Source of the DNA: Carya illinoinensis
Lineage: Eukaryota; Streptophyta; Magnoliopsida; Fagales; Juglandaceae
Direction: 5' to 3'
DNA: 64,000 bases
NCBI RefSeq assembly: GCF_018687715.1
Contig: NC_056756.1
Location: forward strand, 34,870,480-34,934,479
A program made the position numbers and the translations under genes. This document shows, in pieces, positions 11,410-23,626 of this stretch; within the stretch, counting starts at the first letter, position 1, and every line of letters begins with the position of its first letter. The notes under the pieces were generated by a model that had not been told where the DNA came from, searched no databases, and saw only the letters and a list, made by a program, of their open reading frames with translations.

Positions 11410-13495
11410 TGTGATGATCCGCTTTTGAGTGTATTTTCGCTGAAATAATTATTTTTATTTTAATTAATATATTAGTTATTTATTTTAATTTATTTGCATT
11501 TTAAAATTGTTTTTAATTTAATTGATGTTGTGTTTTATTTCTTTTAGTTGTTTTGTGGGTTTTAATCTCTTTTTGGCAGTTTAGTTTTGTTTCCCGGAAT
11601 GAGGATTGGACCTCATCTTTTCCCTACATCTCTTTTCCTTTTTCTCTTATTTTTCCTTTTTCTTTTTTTTTTCTTTTTCTTTTTCCTTCTTTCTTTTTCC
11701 TTTCTTTTCTTTTTTTCTTTCTTTTCTTTTTTTTCCTTTTTTCCTCTCCCCCGCGTCGAGCCCCCCCCGGTCTCTCTCTCTCTCTTCTCTCTCCCTCACG
11801 TCGGAACTTCTTACCCCCGGTGTACCGCCGTCCGGCCACCGTGTGGCTCACCGCCGGCACCATTCTCTTCCTCTCCCTCCGGCGCACCACCCTACCGATT
11901 TCCACCCCCATCCGGCAAGCCGTTTGGCTGGAAAAGCTTTCCAAAGGCTGCACAGATTTTGCCTCGATCAGCCGCCGTCGCTCCACCTCCGGCCACCATT
12001 TCTTCACCACTTCATCACCGGTCCCTTGCCGTCCTAACCCAACTATTTCCGGCCTCCAACGACCATCGGAACAGCTCCTACGAGCTAGCTTTCCTTTTTG
12101 GAAAATCCAGCCTCTTTCCGGCGATTCCGCCGCCACCCACGGCCAACCACCACTTCCAATAGCTTCACAACCATCCCTAGATCATTCCCTATCAATCTCA
12201 AGCCCTAGTTTGTCCCCGTTCAAAAGTGAATTTTTCACAACCCACGGCCACAGTGAATTTTGACTGTGACGTTGCTTTTTCGCCGCCGTTTGCAACGCCG
12301 CGAGTTTTCTAAAATTGCCATATAGCGCTGTAAGTATTTTCCAAACCCTATTTTCAGATTTAAATATGTATTGCTCTTTCAATTAATTAATCTGCTGGTT
12401 GGTTGATTCCGGACTAAGTCCGAGGAGTTCGGGGGTCGGATGGATGGAGGACGGAGTTGCTTGTTTTATTGTTTTATGTTGTTGGATTATTTTATTATGC
12501 ATTGATATGGCATTACATGGTGCATGCACGTGTGTTTTTGTTTATATGTGAAAAGCCTGTGTATTGGCGTAAGTGGTCTTACGGGTGCGTGTGTATCACG
12601 ACCCCAAGCCGGGATGTGGTATTATCCCGGTGGAGCTCCTCTGGTCATTCGGGAGCAGAATAAACTGAGTGATGTCCCCTGAGTTGTCTCTAGACGACGA
12701 GAGCGGGGGCTAGGGGTTACTTGGCTACGAACGCGCCGGGCGCGGAACCGGGCATCGCTCTACTCACCGACTCCGTGGCCCTTCGCTGGCGAGGGCTAGA
12801 GGATGTTTGGCTACGAACGTGCGGGGCACGGAACTGGGCATCGCTCGTTAGGTGTCACATGCGTGGTGGTACTCTGCGGTGTGGCACTGGAGCCAGGGTG
12901 TGCGGATGACCCCTAGGGGAGGTCATGGTGCATACAGTTAATATGGATAATGGTTTGAGACGGATAAAGGCCAAATGTGACTTTTGGGGTGTTTTTCGGA
13001 AAGGATGTGTTTTTGGGCCAAATGGGTTTTTGGCGTGCGTGGAAAATTATGTTTTTGGGTTTTGTGCATTGGGCATGTTTCATGCATATTGTTTGAGTTC
13101 TATATGTTTTTATCTGGTAGTGTTTGGGTTTTACTTACCTGCGGTACCATTTTTGGTTCCGTAGCTTTTGGTGCAGAGTTAGAGGACGAAGAGGAGGAGG
13201 CTGAGCCCGAGGATGCGGCTCCGCCGGGTTGCTGATGCTATGCTTTATGTTTGGTTTAAAACTGTATTTGTGTTTTTATAATATTTTATCTATATATGTT
13301 TTAAACATCTTGTATTATGTTAAGAAAAATTCTGGTACTTAGTTATGACTTTCGTTATCCGCTGCGTGTTTTCTTCGTGCACATTTGTTGCTTTTGCACA
13401 CACTTGGCACCCGTCGATAGGATGGTGACCCGGGTTGTCACCATCCGGACGTCTCGATTTCCCCGTGTTCGGGCGTGGGGAGCGGGGGCGTCACA
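11410..13495 (+). repeat. 3' LTR of the chromovirus
   Basis: 2,086 bp, colinear with 4222-6316. It begins TGTGATGATC and ends GCGTCACA, and is followed by the target duplication CCCGC. By eye it differs from the 5' LTR at about 7 positions in 240 (around 12220-12460) and about 7 in 350 (around 12820-13170). Its pyrimidine tract is somewhat shorter. Confidence 0.93.
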
Positions 13496-14440
13496 CCCGC
13501 CGTAGAGATGGCAAGTTGGGAAGGCCTGTGTGCTGCTTATCGACGTCTCCTCCCCTTTACTCTCCATATTGGTGAGCTAGGCAGCATGCTTGGTTGCCCA
13601 CCATAAGTGACCCTCACACTTGACGTGGGCTCGTTGCCCGCTGCGGAAGAGGAGAGTTGGGAAGGTTTGTGTGTTGCTTTTCAATGTCTCATGCCTGTTA
13701 CTCTTCATGCTGGTGGGATGGACGACATGCTTGTGGTTGTTGTCCACCACAAGAAGTGGTGAATTAGACAATGTGCAAGTTACTTGAGGGATTGCCTGCC
13801 ATAGAGTTGCCATGTTGTCTTCGTGGGCAAGGAAGGTCTCGAGGTGGGCAAGGCCTTTGTGGGCGAGGAACGGTGATGAGTTTACTAACGGGTTGTGGTT
13901 AGGAACTTTGTAGCAGGCTAGGCTTCTGTAGTTGAGGACAACCACAAAGGTAATAGAGAGTGTTGGTGAGTTAGGTGATGGTCGCTAGTGTTCTCACATG
14001 TCATGACTAGTTGGCGGGGTCTTTCCTTCCTACTTATGGGCTTTCGACAATAAGGAACCGACGAGAACAACTTCCGTGGTCAAGGACCTCCTTGCCAGCG
14101 ATAGAAAATGCTGGGGGGTTTGACAGCGGCTGGTGGTGGCCATGGACGCTTGGCTTGTGGATTTCTCAGGTGCACAACAACGTGCACCTTCTGCATGCAC
14201 TGTGCATAGCATGCACAGCACACCACGATGGTGAGGAATTGGCGAAAAGCACCATTGTACCTGTCTAAACTTCGGGCAGGGTAGCCGACCTTGATTTGTG
14301 TTGTGCACAGGATGTGGTGGGTCCTCATGCTTGCCAAGTTGAACCGTTGGGTGTACGGTGACTAGCACCCATCATGCTCATGCATGGGTCTTCACCTCAC
14401 GTATCAGTGTATGTCCCATGTGCCCAAAGCCCACCATGTA
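13496..14440. repeat. Tandem-repeat region, right half
   Basis: Continues the sequence interrupted at 4221. A unit of about 120-130 bp occurs at least twice. One copy is formed by 4185-4221 plus 13496-13610; the next is about 13610-13745, sharing ACGTGGGCTCGTTGCCCGC, GTTGGGAAGG and GTGTGTTGCTT-type words. The stretch continues GC-richer than its surroundings to about 14440, where a T-run begins. Open frames here (for example 14011-14268) show no domain. Confidence 0.6.
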
Positions 14441-15136
14441 TTCCTTTTTTTTTTTTTTGTTGAAAGCTTGTAATAGTGTTATAAAAAATAATTAAAAAAA
14501 TAATGATAGATGGAAAGTTGAGAGAAATATTATCTGCTTCTTTGGAGATGACTTTAAAAGCTGAGAAATTATCTTTCTTCCATTTTCGATGTGGAGAATA
14601 AGTCGATCTTATAGAGGGCACCAATGTGTAAATTTGCACAACAAGCTAGAACGGGAGGAAAGAGTCATCCCCAGTCCATGAGGGCAATTCAGGCCACGAT
14701 GATGGTGTCAAAAAGCCTAAAATGATGGTTTGGACATTGGTACGATACTTGAGCATTCATCTATGGGAACGAACGATAAATAACTACATAAAATATAAAC
14801 AAAGAGAGAGATTTATGTGGTTCAGCGTAAAAGCCTATGTCCACGAGCTGTTTGAGAGCGAAATCCACTAATCTTGATGATTGTATAGTCTCTCATTGCC
14901 TCATTTCTCTCTCAATACAATAGGAAAAATTAGAGATATTGGAGGATGGAGACAATGCCAAACTATTGAAGAGAGAAGATTTGTTGGGTCTTTATGCATA
15001 GTGAAATCTGGCCAAAATTTGAGAAGATTCTACTCTTTTATAGAAATCTCTTTCCTTCCTTAGAATGATTAAATCAGACTTGCCTTATAAAGTCATTTCT
15101 CTATATGTGTCTTAGTCAACTTGCCTTATATCTTTT
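14440..15136. other. AT-rich intergenic DNA, possible copia LTR remnant
   Basis: No gene seen. Around 14795-14870 the words GAGATTTATGTGGTTCAGCG and AAGCCTATGTCCACG resemble part of the copia LTR at 40972-41396 (its GATTTACGTGGTTCGGC block). This may be the end of a decayed LTR, but no second LTR or target duplication was found. Confidence 0.35.
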
Positions 15137-15276
15137 CATTACAAGAAAAATATTTAGTTGTGACCAGTTATTTTCTAAAAAATAATTATTTTATACCAAA
15201 ATGATTATATTTTTTTATTGTAAATAGTCATTTTCGTCGTATATAATTCGTCACAAATGCTTATTTTATTATAGTG
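15137..15276. mobile_element. Small CACTA-like MITE
   Basis: 140 bp with imperfect terminal inverted repeats. The left end starts CATTACAAGAAAAATATTTA and continues TTGTGACC; the right end read in reverse starts CACTATAATAAAATA and continues TTTGTGACG. CACTACAAGAAAA-type ends and 3-bp target duplications mark the CACTA (En/Spm) superfamily; TTT flanks both sides here, though in T-rich DNA that is weak. It has no coding capacity. Confidence 0.6.
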
Positions 15277-16597
15277 TTTTGACCTTATCTCTAAGCTTAA
15301 TTCTTGGCCTTATATTGAGCTTGATTATTGGTTGTTACCTTTATATCCAACAATGACTTTAAATTATTGAAACTATATGTTATTTTCACTTAATTATCAA
15401 TAAGTTGATGCTACATCAAGAAATGATAGTTTAAAAGGATAATGAATTATATTTGACTTGCACAAAATAATAGACTAAAAAACATGATCAGAACCCTCTA
15501 ATTAAAAATAAAAAAAGGCAAAAGAGTAATCATATAATACATAAAAGACAAAAATATAAAAATAGGCTTAAAAAAACACAAAATAAAAAAAAAAAAGTAT
15601 ATATATATATGTATGATTATTTATATATAAGGGTGAAGGTTATGGACCTTATGGTCGGGGATTGAGGCCCATGCATGAGCGCAAGCACGTTGGGAATGGT
15701 CCAGATGGAGGAGCAACAGTCTCTTTTCTGAACCTTCATGCATTGAACATAATATATCTAGAAGATGAGGATTAAGGATCCACGTATTTCAATGAGAATG
15801 GGAAGCACCAATATGTATACGCCCATACGTTAAATCAACGTGCGAAAGGTGCACGCACGCGTCACTGTAGTGTACTAGTGGGTAAGTGGAAAGGAGGGAG
15901 TATTGCTCTCGAACTTCCCTAATCGACCACCCAAAAATGGCCTTTTGACAGAAAAATGACAGAAAAAAAAGTTGGACGGCGAAGCAAGCAAACATTAGCA
16001 ATTGACGCCGGTCCCATCATTCCATCGCACTATCCCCGAACAACATGGCCCCGCGCACTGCACACCCCACCTTCTAAACCTCAATTATTTAGTCTTTTTT
16101 CGTGCGAGGCTTATCTCTTGTATAGGCATTTTACAGCCGTTGATGATCATGTATTGCTAGCACTAACTCTTCAGCAGCTGACGTACGTAGCCATTGAGTT
16201 CCTCCGTCCACGCACAAACTAGCAGCCGCATTCATAGCCCGCCCCTCCCCTTGCACGCGTCACTACCTATGTACTTAAATTCACACTAGGGTGGAACTTT
16301 TAGACATCCATTCATTTTCCTAACTTAGGTGCATGCCACGTGGATAGATAACTTATATTTATTGCATACTAAACTCCGTTGAAAAAATTGTTTAAATGCA
16401 ATCTTCTGAAATAGTTCAATTAATTGAAGGAGAAATAATCACAACATCAAATAAATGAGATCTACTATCTCTAAATATTAAATATATATAATTTGAAGGC
16501 TACTTGATCTGAAAGTCCTGCATACATAAAATATTAAAGACGTAATTTTCCTCCCAATTCGTGAAACTTCCCCTAATTCATTTATTAAATCAATAAT
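15277..16597. other. Intergenic DNA, nothing recognised
   Basis: AT-rich with a somewhat more GC-rich patch at 15650-16260. Short open frames at 15789-16001 (minus) and 15956-16222 (plus) show no known motif and overlap each other. No element ends were found. Confidence 0.5.
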
Positions 16598-16735
16598 TTT
16601 ATATATAGTCAATTTTACATATTTATTATACACTTTATTATTATGATTGGTTACATTTTTTTAATATAAAATAATTATTTTGACCAATCATAATAATAAA
16701 ATATATAAAAAAATACGTAAAAGTGATTATATATA
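16598..16735. mobile_element. Fold-back MITE
   Basis: About 138 bp that folds on itself almost completely. The left arm starts TTATATATAGTCAATTTTAC and contains TTATTATGATTGGT; the right arm contains ACCAATCATAATAAT and ends GTGATTATATATAA. The inner ATGATTGG/CCAATCAT pair and the TACGTAAAA block recur in the element at 19453-19584, so the two may be one family. Confidence 0.6.
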
Positions 16736-17288
16736 AGAGAACTCTTAAAAACATAAAAGACAATATAGATAAAAATGTACCAACTTTTTATATAAATTAA
16801 AAAAAAAATCAATGATGTGACATCAAGAAGTTCCCTTTCGCTTCAACTATATATTATGATTGCCCTCTCGTTGAAAAATGATAAAAATTGCCATGTTCAA
16901 TTATTGGCATCGTTCATATCTTGGGCGTCTAGGCCGGACCACTCTGTTTGTTTTTCTTATCCTCCAGCGGAGAAAGCTACCTTATCAATTAGTACGAGAG
17001 CCACCTCTCTTGGCCTGCATCCGTCCTTTTTGTCTCTACGAACTTGACTCACTACCTGCATTCCAAATCTTCATCTACCAACATTTGGGTTGTTTTTTTA
17101 ATCATAAATTATAACCTCACCTAAATGCATACACTAGCAGTAAAGGATTGCATTGGAATTAGAGTAAGAATACAAGAAGGAATGGGATGAAAGGCGGCAA
17201 CCAGACTTCATTTGAATAGACACAATGTAGATTGATAAAATAAAAAATAAGTAATTCATCCTAGAAATCAGATATAGGCATATCTTTA

Positions 17289-17515
17289 GAACTGATTGTT
17301 TGATAAAGGCATTAGATATTTTTAGTTAAAAGTTAAATAAAATATTATTAAAATATTATTTTTTAATATTATTATTATTTTGAGATTTGAAAAAGCTGAA
17401 TTGAAATTTTAAAAAAGTTGAATTATTTATTATATTTTGTGTAAAAATTTAAGAAAATTCTAATGATAAGATGAGATAAAATAATTTGAAAATATTTCTC
17501 AATCCAAATATCTTC
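17289..17515. mobile_element. Harbinger-like (Tourist-type) MITE
   Basis: 227 bp, flanked by TTA at 17286-17288 and 17516-17518. The ends are imperfect inverted repeats: GAACTGATTGTTTGAT at the left and, read in reverse, GAAGATATTTGGAT at the right. The interior (TATTATTAAAATATTATT, GAGATTTGAAAAA) matches the element at 26867-27214. A TTA target duplication is typical of PIF/Harbinger. Confidence 0.6.
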
Positions 17516-17599
17516 TTAATTAGTCGAGAGGGCCTTGCTCTAATAGTAGATTTCATATAATCCAATTTGTGAACCATTAGGATGCCTTTAATTTCAAGT

Positions 17600-18680
17600 C
17601 ACAGTAGGGAAAAATAGAGACTACAATCTGCTGTTCAATGTCATGTTATACGACCTCAAGTGTATAAGATTCTGTTATGGAATATTTTGAGTCAAGCATG
17701 AAACATTTATCAAGTTATATTGTATTATGGTCAAGGAGATACGACCTCTTGAGTACTATAGTGAAAGCATATATATGAGTTGCTGGGTACTACGATGAAG
17801 GGCGTACATCTGCCGTAATATAAAAGTTATGAAGTGTGAATGTGTGTAAACTGCCTGAGTACTCGTATTCTTATTTAGAATTTCATGAATTTAGTTTACA
17901 CAAATAAGCGTGCCATGTTCATTTCAAGTCAAGTTATTTTCAATCACGCCACGTTTATATAAAGTCATGCCATGTTCAAGTCAAGTCATATCATGTTCAT
18001 GTATAGTATATTAATTTCAAGCCACGTTCATATTAATTTCAAGTCATGTCACGCATGTTTAAGTTTATGATGCATACATGTCATATTACTGTCATACTAC
18101 CTATTCATACTAGTTGTAGCTTATGAGTTTTACTTGTTGATATTTTATAAATTTTACTATAGTATAATAGTAATCTCAACTACCGAGCTATGCTAGGGCC
18201 TGATGGAGCACCATGTCCCATATTGGATGACGTCGAATAGATCAGGGATAAGCCTCAAGTACTTTAGTTTTTGAATGTGATTTCTGTATTGAAAACTGAG
18301 CTTCATGAGCAACTTGGCGTACATATTAGATATCTATTACTTTATAACTAAGGATTTCTAACTCCAAAACATTATTTGTTTTTAGTTTGAAGACTTGTTG
18401 GATTAATGAAATTATTTTGAGTATGCTTACATGAATGAGACGTAAGAATGTTTTGGGATTAGTATTCTCGTATATTGTGTATTGTTCAAAAAAAAATATT
18501 ATTCACTACAAATACTACATACTATTAGATGCATGTTATGTTATTGTATCTTTTACTGTTATGAACGGAGGTATGTGGCCTTATATTGAATTTACTAATA
18601 CTTTAAGCTTTACCAAAACCCAAGCGAAGCAGTATGCATCACATATGGTGTTTGGAGATCATGTAATGATATCATAGTTT
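17600..18680 (+). repeat. Decayed LTR-like repeat, partial
   Basis: Shares words with the repeats of the 45-64 kb cluster: runs of TTCAAGTCATG-type text at 17920-18060, a GGAGCACC block near 18204, and CTTAGATGCATG-like text near 18530 matching about 53075 and 55920. No coding region or clean ends. Confidence 0.4.
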
Positions 18681-19452
18681 TAAATTTTGTTCCATTCTAG
18701 TTGGGACGATTGAAGTTTTCCATTCTGGTGTATGTTAAGATATAAATTAAACTCTTCAATTCTTATTAGTTTAAATTTTTGAAACAAATGATTATTTCAC
18801 ATGGTATTAAAGTATAAATTCTGAATTTGAATTTTGACTCTACATTCTAACCCATTTAATTAAATATTCTACATGTTTAGACACATTTATTGAGGAGTCT
18901 GACCCATAACTGAGGGAGGTTGTTAAGATATAAATTAAAAAATCTAACTCTTCTTATTAGATTAACCTTTTGGACAATTGGTGATTACAGAGTGTAGTGC
19001 CCAATATACTATGCATCCTCATTCTGATTTGTTCTAAATTTTGATCAATTTTAGACTACATTCCATTTCATATTGTTTTAATAGAAATTTTGTAAGTATC
19101 TTGTATTTGGATGACATTTTGTAAAGTTCAAATCTATACGACATTCATGTAATTTCAAAATTTAAAAGAGATTTATATAATTTAATCTTTTAAACTAAAA
19201 ATATATCCCCTCATTTTTTCCACATCATAGTATTTTTAATTTATGGACTCTTTATTTTTTTCACTTCTCAACTCAAATTTGTGATTATCTTAATACTATC
19301 TTTTGATACCAAAAAATCTATATTTTTTACATGTTTTGAGCGTATATTTAGTTTAGAAATATTTAATTCTTCTATATATACAACACATACACATAAATAC
19401 ATATATAATGCACACTTACAGTACCCGGACCGGTATTGGAAAAATAAAAATT
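18680..19452. other. AT-rich intergenic DNA, nothing recognised
   Basis: No gene, RNA or element end seen. The block at 18730-18960 contains an internal direct repeat (TTAAGATATAAATTAAA at about 18738 and 18924). Confidence 0.4.
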
Positions 19453-19584
19453 TTATGCACAGTCATTTTTGTAGACTCCTTTGTACACTCCAGTGATATG
19501 ATTGGTTGTGTATTAAAAAGAAATTAATCCAGCCAATCATATTAGTGGAATGCACAAAAAATACGTAAAAATGACTGTATATAA
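19453..19584. mobile_element. Fold-back MITE
   Basis: About 132 bp with imperfect inverted arms: left TTATGCACAGTCATTTTTGT with an inner ATATGATTGG; right CCAATCATAT leading to AAAATGACTGTATATAA. Similar in plan to 16598-16735. Precise ends and target duplication are uncertain. Confidence 0.55.
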
Positions 19585-20466
19585 CATTATTCTTAAAAAA
19601 AAAAAAACAATACTAATTGCTCGCAAAAATATTATGATTGACAGACTTGATTACATCATTTTGTCACGTCTTGTCGTCTTTCATGTGAAGTGTGAACAAA
19701 ATCAATTTTTTTTTTTTAATTTTAAAAAAATGATATTATTCATATTATATATGTCATCGTCCCACGCATGTGACATATATAATGACTGGCTGTCAACCAC
19801 ATCTTGGCCGACTAAATAAGTCAGGGAAATGGCCGTTTGTTGTCACTTTTCCGTTGGATTTGAAGATATAAAGTGAACAACTCATTAATTTTCAATCGAG
19901 AATAAACATATATAATCAACAAATTAATGGTCATGATTCGCAGTTGGAACACTTCATTGGTTAGATGGATTTGAAACGCCAGTTAATATTTATGCAATTC
20001 ATTATAATATATATAGGTAGGAGTGCGTGCATGGCCATAATCAACGCCGCGTGTAAAATGGAAGTTACCACCACAGAAAATACTTTTATCGGATTAGATT
20101 TTTAGGATTGAAAATTTCATTTTGTTCGCAAATGACTCATTCACTCATTTGTACTAAAATGAATTTATTTATTTATTTTTTGATATTAGAGATTGGAGAG
20201 GAAAATCGAATCCAAAATTTCGCTTATAAAAATTAGATCTCATATCATCTAAACTACATGCTCTTAATAAAAAAATAAATTTTTATTACGTCAAAGAAAT
20301 AAAAATATAGTCCAGTTGTCGGACGATTACAGCTTTGGCCTTCAAAATTATAGCTAAAAGGCTAGAAAAAGAAAACCTAGGAGTGCAAAAAAAAGTCTAC
20401 GATTGAACAACCTGCCAATAGAGATCGGTTCCGACGGTGAGGGGATGAGGATAGGCCAGGGAGCGA
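19585..20466. other. Intergenic DNA; hAT target region at right end
   Basis: No gene recognised. From about 20400 the sequence becomes GC-richer (GAGATCGGTTCCGACGGTGA). This context continues on the far side of the hAT at 26331 (TTCTCTTCGTCTCTGTAACA), so the transposon entered a GC-richer patch. Confidence 0.45.
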
Positions 20467-20495
20467 CTCGCTCGCAGGGCTGAGCACCGATTGAA

Positions 20496-20630
20496 CCGGA
20501 GTCGGATTTGGCATCCTCCGACTCCGACTCCGACTTTGTCGGAGGCCGAATCCGACCTCCGACTCCGACTCCGCTTACACCCTACTCCGCTCCGACTCCG
20601 ACTCCGACTTGTCGGAGCGGAGTCGGAGTT
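20496..20630. repeat. Left subterminal GACTCC hexamer array of the hAT
   Basis: Many copies of GACTCC/GGAGTC (GGAGTCGGATT, CTCCGACTCCGACTCC) in both orientations, mirrored at the right end. hAT transposases usually bind short repeated subterminal motifs next to the terminal repeats. These are the best candidates here, though binding is inferred. Confidence 0.8.
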
Positions 20631-21158
20631 GGGCTTTTTGTTGGGCTTTTTTATTGGGCCTTTTTTTAGACTTTTTTCTTTAACCCAATTAACATTTCAA
20701 TTTTACAATTTCCAACTCTAATCGGATTTGGACTTCTATATCAATTTTTTTTTTAAAATATAATTTGAGATTTCTAATTTATCTAACCAAAATCATCACA
20801 TTAGAAAATAAAACTAAATTCAAAATCTATCACTATAAAAAATAAAACTAAATTCAAATGTGCAACTAAAATTAAAAACTAAATTAAAACTAAATACACA
20901 CATTAAAATTACATAACCAAAATTACAAAATGTTAATTAAAAAATACATAACCAAAATTAAAACTTAAAATTAAAAATACATAACCAAAAGTCCAAAATT
21001 ACAACCTAAAATTAAAAATACATAACCAAAGGTCCAAAAAATGTAATTTTTCAACTTGTGCCTGAAAAAAAAAAAAAATTAGTGAAGAAATAAGATATCA
21101 TATAAATTTATAAAAATAAAGAAAGTAAAATTGAAATAAGATACCAGAAACAAGATTG

Positions 21159-23462
21159 TCAATCCTCTTCACGGAGTATGTTGGCCATAGAATTGGCTAA
21201 TTCTGCATTAAGATGTTAAAGTATAGGAAATTAGTATTACAAAATGTTAAAATCAACTCATATAACAACTTAAAAAAAATCTCTAAATACATTACCTGAG
21301 TCTAGCTTATAACTCTCTGCATCATCAATGGCTTCAGAATAATTTTGACTCAAGCATATGGGAGTAGACTTCAACCAATTTTGCGAGCACACGAGAGCTT
21401 CTACAGTTCTAGGAGCCAAAGAGCTCCTAAACGGATCCAGGACACGGCCTCCTGTGCTAAATGCTGACTCAGATGCAACGGTGGTGATAGGAATGGCCAA
21501 GATATCTCTTGCCATTAGAGCAAGAACTGGATACTTGGTAGAGTTGACTTTCCACCAAATTAAAATATCGAAACTCCCCGTAGGAATCTCAATATTCTCC
21601 AACAAATACCGCTCTAACTCTGACTTACAATCCATCAAAGATGCTGTATGCTCTTTATGGAACTCCCTCAAAAAATCCAATGGATCATAGTCTGTAACTG
21701 TACTACTACTCCCCATTGATGCACTAGCTTCACCGCTTTGAGTTTTGTTAGCACCAGTTACGCACCCACCACCAAACTCTACATATGCCTCATACAAATA
21801 TTCCATATCCCTCTTGAGGAGTGCAACAAATTCCTCACCCTTCGCCTCACCCAATGTTTTCTTGAACCAATAAGCTTGAGTAACCAATTTAAACCGCGGA
21901 TCAAGAATAGCAGCAATAAACAACAACCGATTTATTTTTTCAAGATCACCCCAATATTTATTATACTTTGTCTTCATTCTGAAAGCCATTGAACTCAAAC
22001 GTCGATTACTATTGTCACAAAAATTATTCAAGTGTTTATGAATGGCAATAAGCTCCTGGACATAATTATTTGATGTGACATATAGTGTACCAGAAATGCG
22101 CAATGTAACACCATAAAATATTTGAAGAAACTTCGAAAAGTTTCTTATGGTCTCCCAATCATCCGGCCCAGGAGCTCCTAGACCCTTTCTCCCATGTCCA
22201 TCCTCAGACAAATAAACTCGTGAGTAGGGATCTTCATCAAGCAAAAGTTGGAAGGCTTTTTGATACTTCTCAGCCACGTCCAACATAAGAAAAGTCGAAT
22301 TCCATCTAGTAGGCACGTCAAGAGTCAAAAAACTAGAGCATTGAACTTTTGATCTATCAACACAAGACTTGAAAGTGGCAAGTCTTTGGGGAGAAGACTT
22401 CACATACTTAATCAGATTTCGGACCCTTACAATTGAGTCATCAACATCTTTCAAACCTTCACTCACAATAAGGTTTAAGATGTGTGCCGTACACCTCATG
22501 TGAATAAACTCGTGATTTGCTATACAATCCGCACTTCCTATTTCCCTTGTTCTCAACCAATCAATAGCAGAGTCGTTAGAGGTAGCATTATCCACTGTAA
22601 TTGTGAGGATTTTGTCAATGCCCCAATCAAGCATACACTCCTCCAACTCCCTCCCAATCGTTGCCCCCTTATGGTCGCTAATCCGAACAAATGAAATGAT
22701 CCGCTTATGCAACTTCCAATTATTATCAATAAAGTGAGCGGTCACACACATGTAATTAATATTTTGGATAGAAGTCCAAGTGTCGGTGGTTAGGCATACT
22801 CTTTGTTTGGTGGTCAAAAACATTTTCTTCAAGCTATCCTTCTCTCTCAAGAATACCCTCATACAGTCACGCATTACGGTAAATCGAGAAGGAATAGGAA
22901 ACCTTGGATCAAGGGCTTTAACAAATTCCCGAAACCCTTCTCCCTCAACACATCTAAATGGTAGCTCATCCACTATCACCATCCTAGCAAGGGCAGCTCG
23001 TATTTTTTTCTCATTATATTTGGCCATCCCTAAGGTTTTCTCCCCTTCCCCTCCTTCACTTCTTGCTTCCGGGACCAAGAATGTTTGACTCTTATCCAAT
23101 TTACTCTTACGGTTTTTGGGGCAAAGTTGGATGTGTGTTTTCATGGCCGAAGTGCCTTGCCTTTTGGGATGGCATTTCCATTGCCTATGACAATGATTAC
23201 AAGTAGCTATAGGCTCTTCGGGATCACAATCGGGCACTCTTGTGAAGTGGGACCATACCTCAGACCTATTCTTAATATTTCTACTACCAGGTGGAGGGCG
23301 AGGGGTAGAATGAAAGGCACTAGGAGTACCTACTGAAGAGCCTATTGGTCCGCTAGACTCATCAACTATTGGAATGAGAATATCAATCGGTTGTTCTGGG
23401 GCTGGAATGCCAGGACAAGATGCACCTGTGGATGTAGGAGTGTTTGTGCCTTCCATATCCAT
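21159..23462 (-). CDS. hAT transposase, BED finger and hATC domain
   Basis: Cuts and rejoins the element in the nucleus. The main exon is 23462 down to 21296. A probable 93-nt intron at 21295-21203 (GTAATG...ATGCAG) leads to a 44-nt last exon, 21202-21159, giving 736 residues ending ANILREED. Without splicing the frame stops at 21270 after GNVFRDFF (730 residues). Residues about 66-116 form a BED zinc finger: C88, C91, H110, C114. The catalytic triad candidates are D227 (LTTDTWTS), D291 (TVDNAT) and E665 (ASESAFSTGGRVLD). Residues about 490-590 match the DUF4413-like hAT RNase H region, and 640-705 the C-terminal hATC dimerisation domain. Length and order are those of plant ricesleeper/DAYSLEEPER-type proteins. 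No stop or frameshift is seen. The terminal repeats show it is a transposon gene, not a domesticated one. Confidence 0.93.
21203..21295 (-). other. Probable last intron of the hAT transposase gene
   Basis: On the minus strand the exon ends CTAGACTCAG, followed by GTAATGTA. The acceptor is CTTAATGCAG, followed by AATTAGCC. The segment is AT-rich and 93 nt long, within the plant intron range. Splicing replaces the tail GNVFRDFF by a 14-residue tail beginning ELANSMAN. Inferred from sequence only. Confidence 0.6.
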
Positions 23463-23626
23463 TATTTAATAACTAGAACTGTAGAGCACAACAAATAAGA
23501 TAAACATAAAGAAAATAAATTCATGAACTAATGTAAAGATTACTCAAGTAACTTATATCATATACATATATACTTATATAGTAGTAATGAGAAAAAATGT
23601 CCTAGGAATCTATAAATGTGGTTGCA

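Larger units (their letters stand above)
4222..13495 (+). mobile_element. Near-complete Ty3/gypsy chromovirus (Tekay/Del type)
   Basis: A 9.3 kb LTR retrotransposon. The two LTRs begin TGTGATGA; the 3' copy ends GCGTCACA. A 5-bp target duplication CCCGC lies at 4217-4221 and 13496-13500. Internal order is primer-binding site, gag with one CCHC knuckle, protease, RT, RNase H, integrase, chromodomain-like tail, polypurine tract: the Ty3/gypsy order. The integrase tail (about 11140-11285, ending near MREQYPYLF) is what points to the Tekay/Del chromovirus clade. All coding parts sit in one reading frame, broken by one stop inside an intron-like segment and two TAG codons in pol. LTR stretches compared by eye differ at about 2-3% of positions, so insertion is fairly recent. 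It cannot make a full Pol as written, but could be mobilised in trans. Confidence 0.95.

Noticed and set aside
21358..23336. Plus-strand frames opposite the transposase
   Set aside because: Shadows of the minus-strand transposase gene with no motifs of their own.
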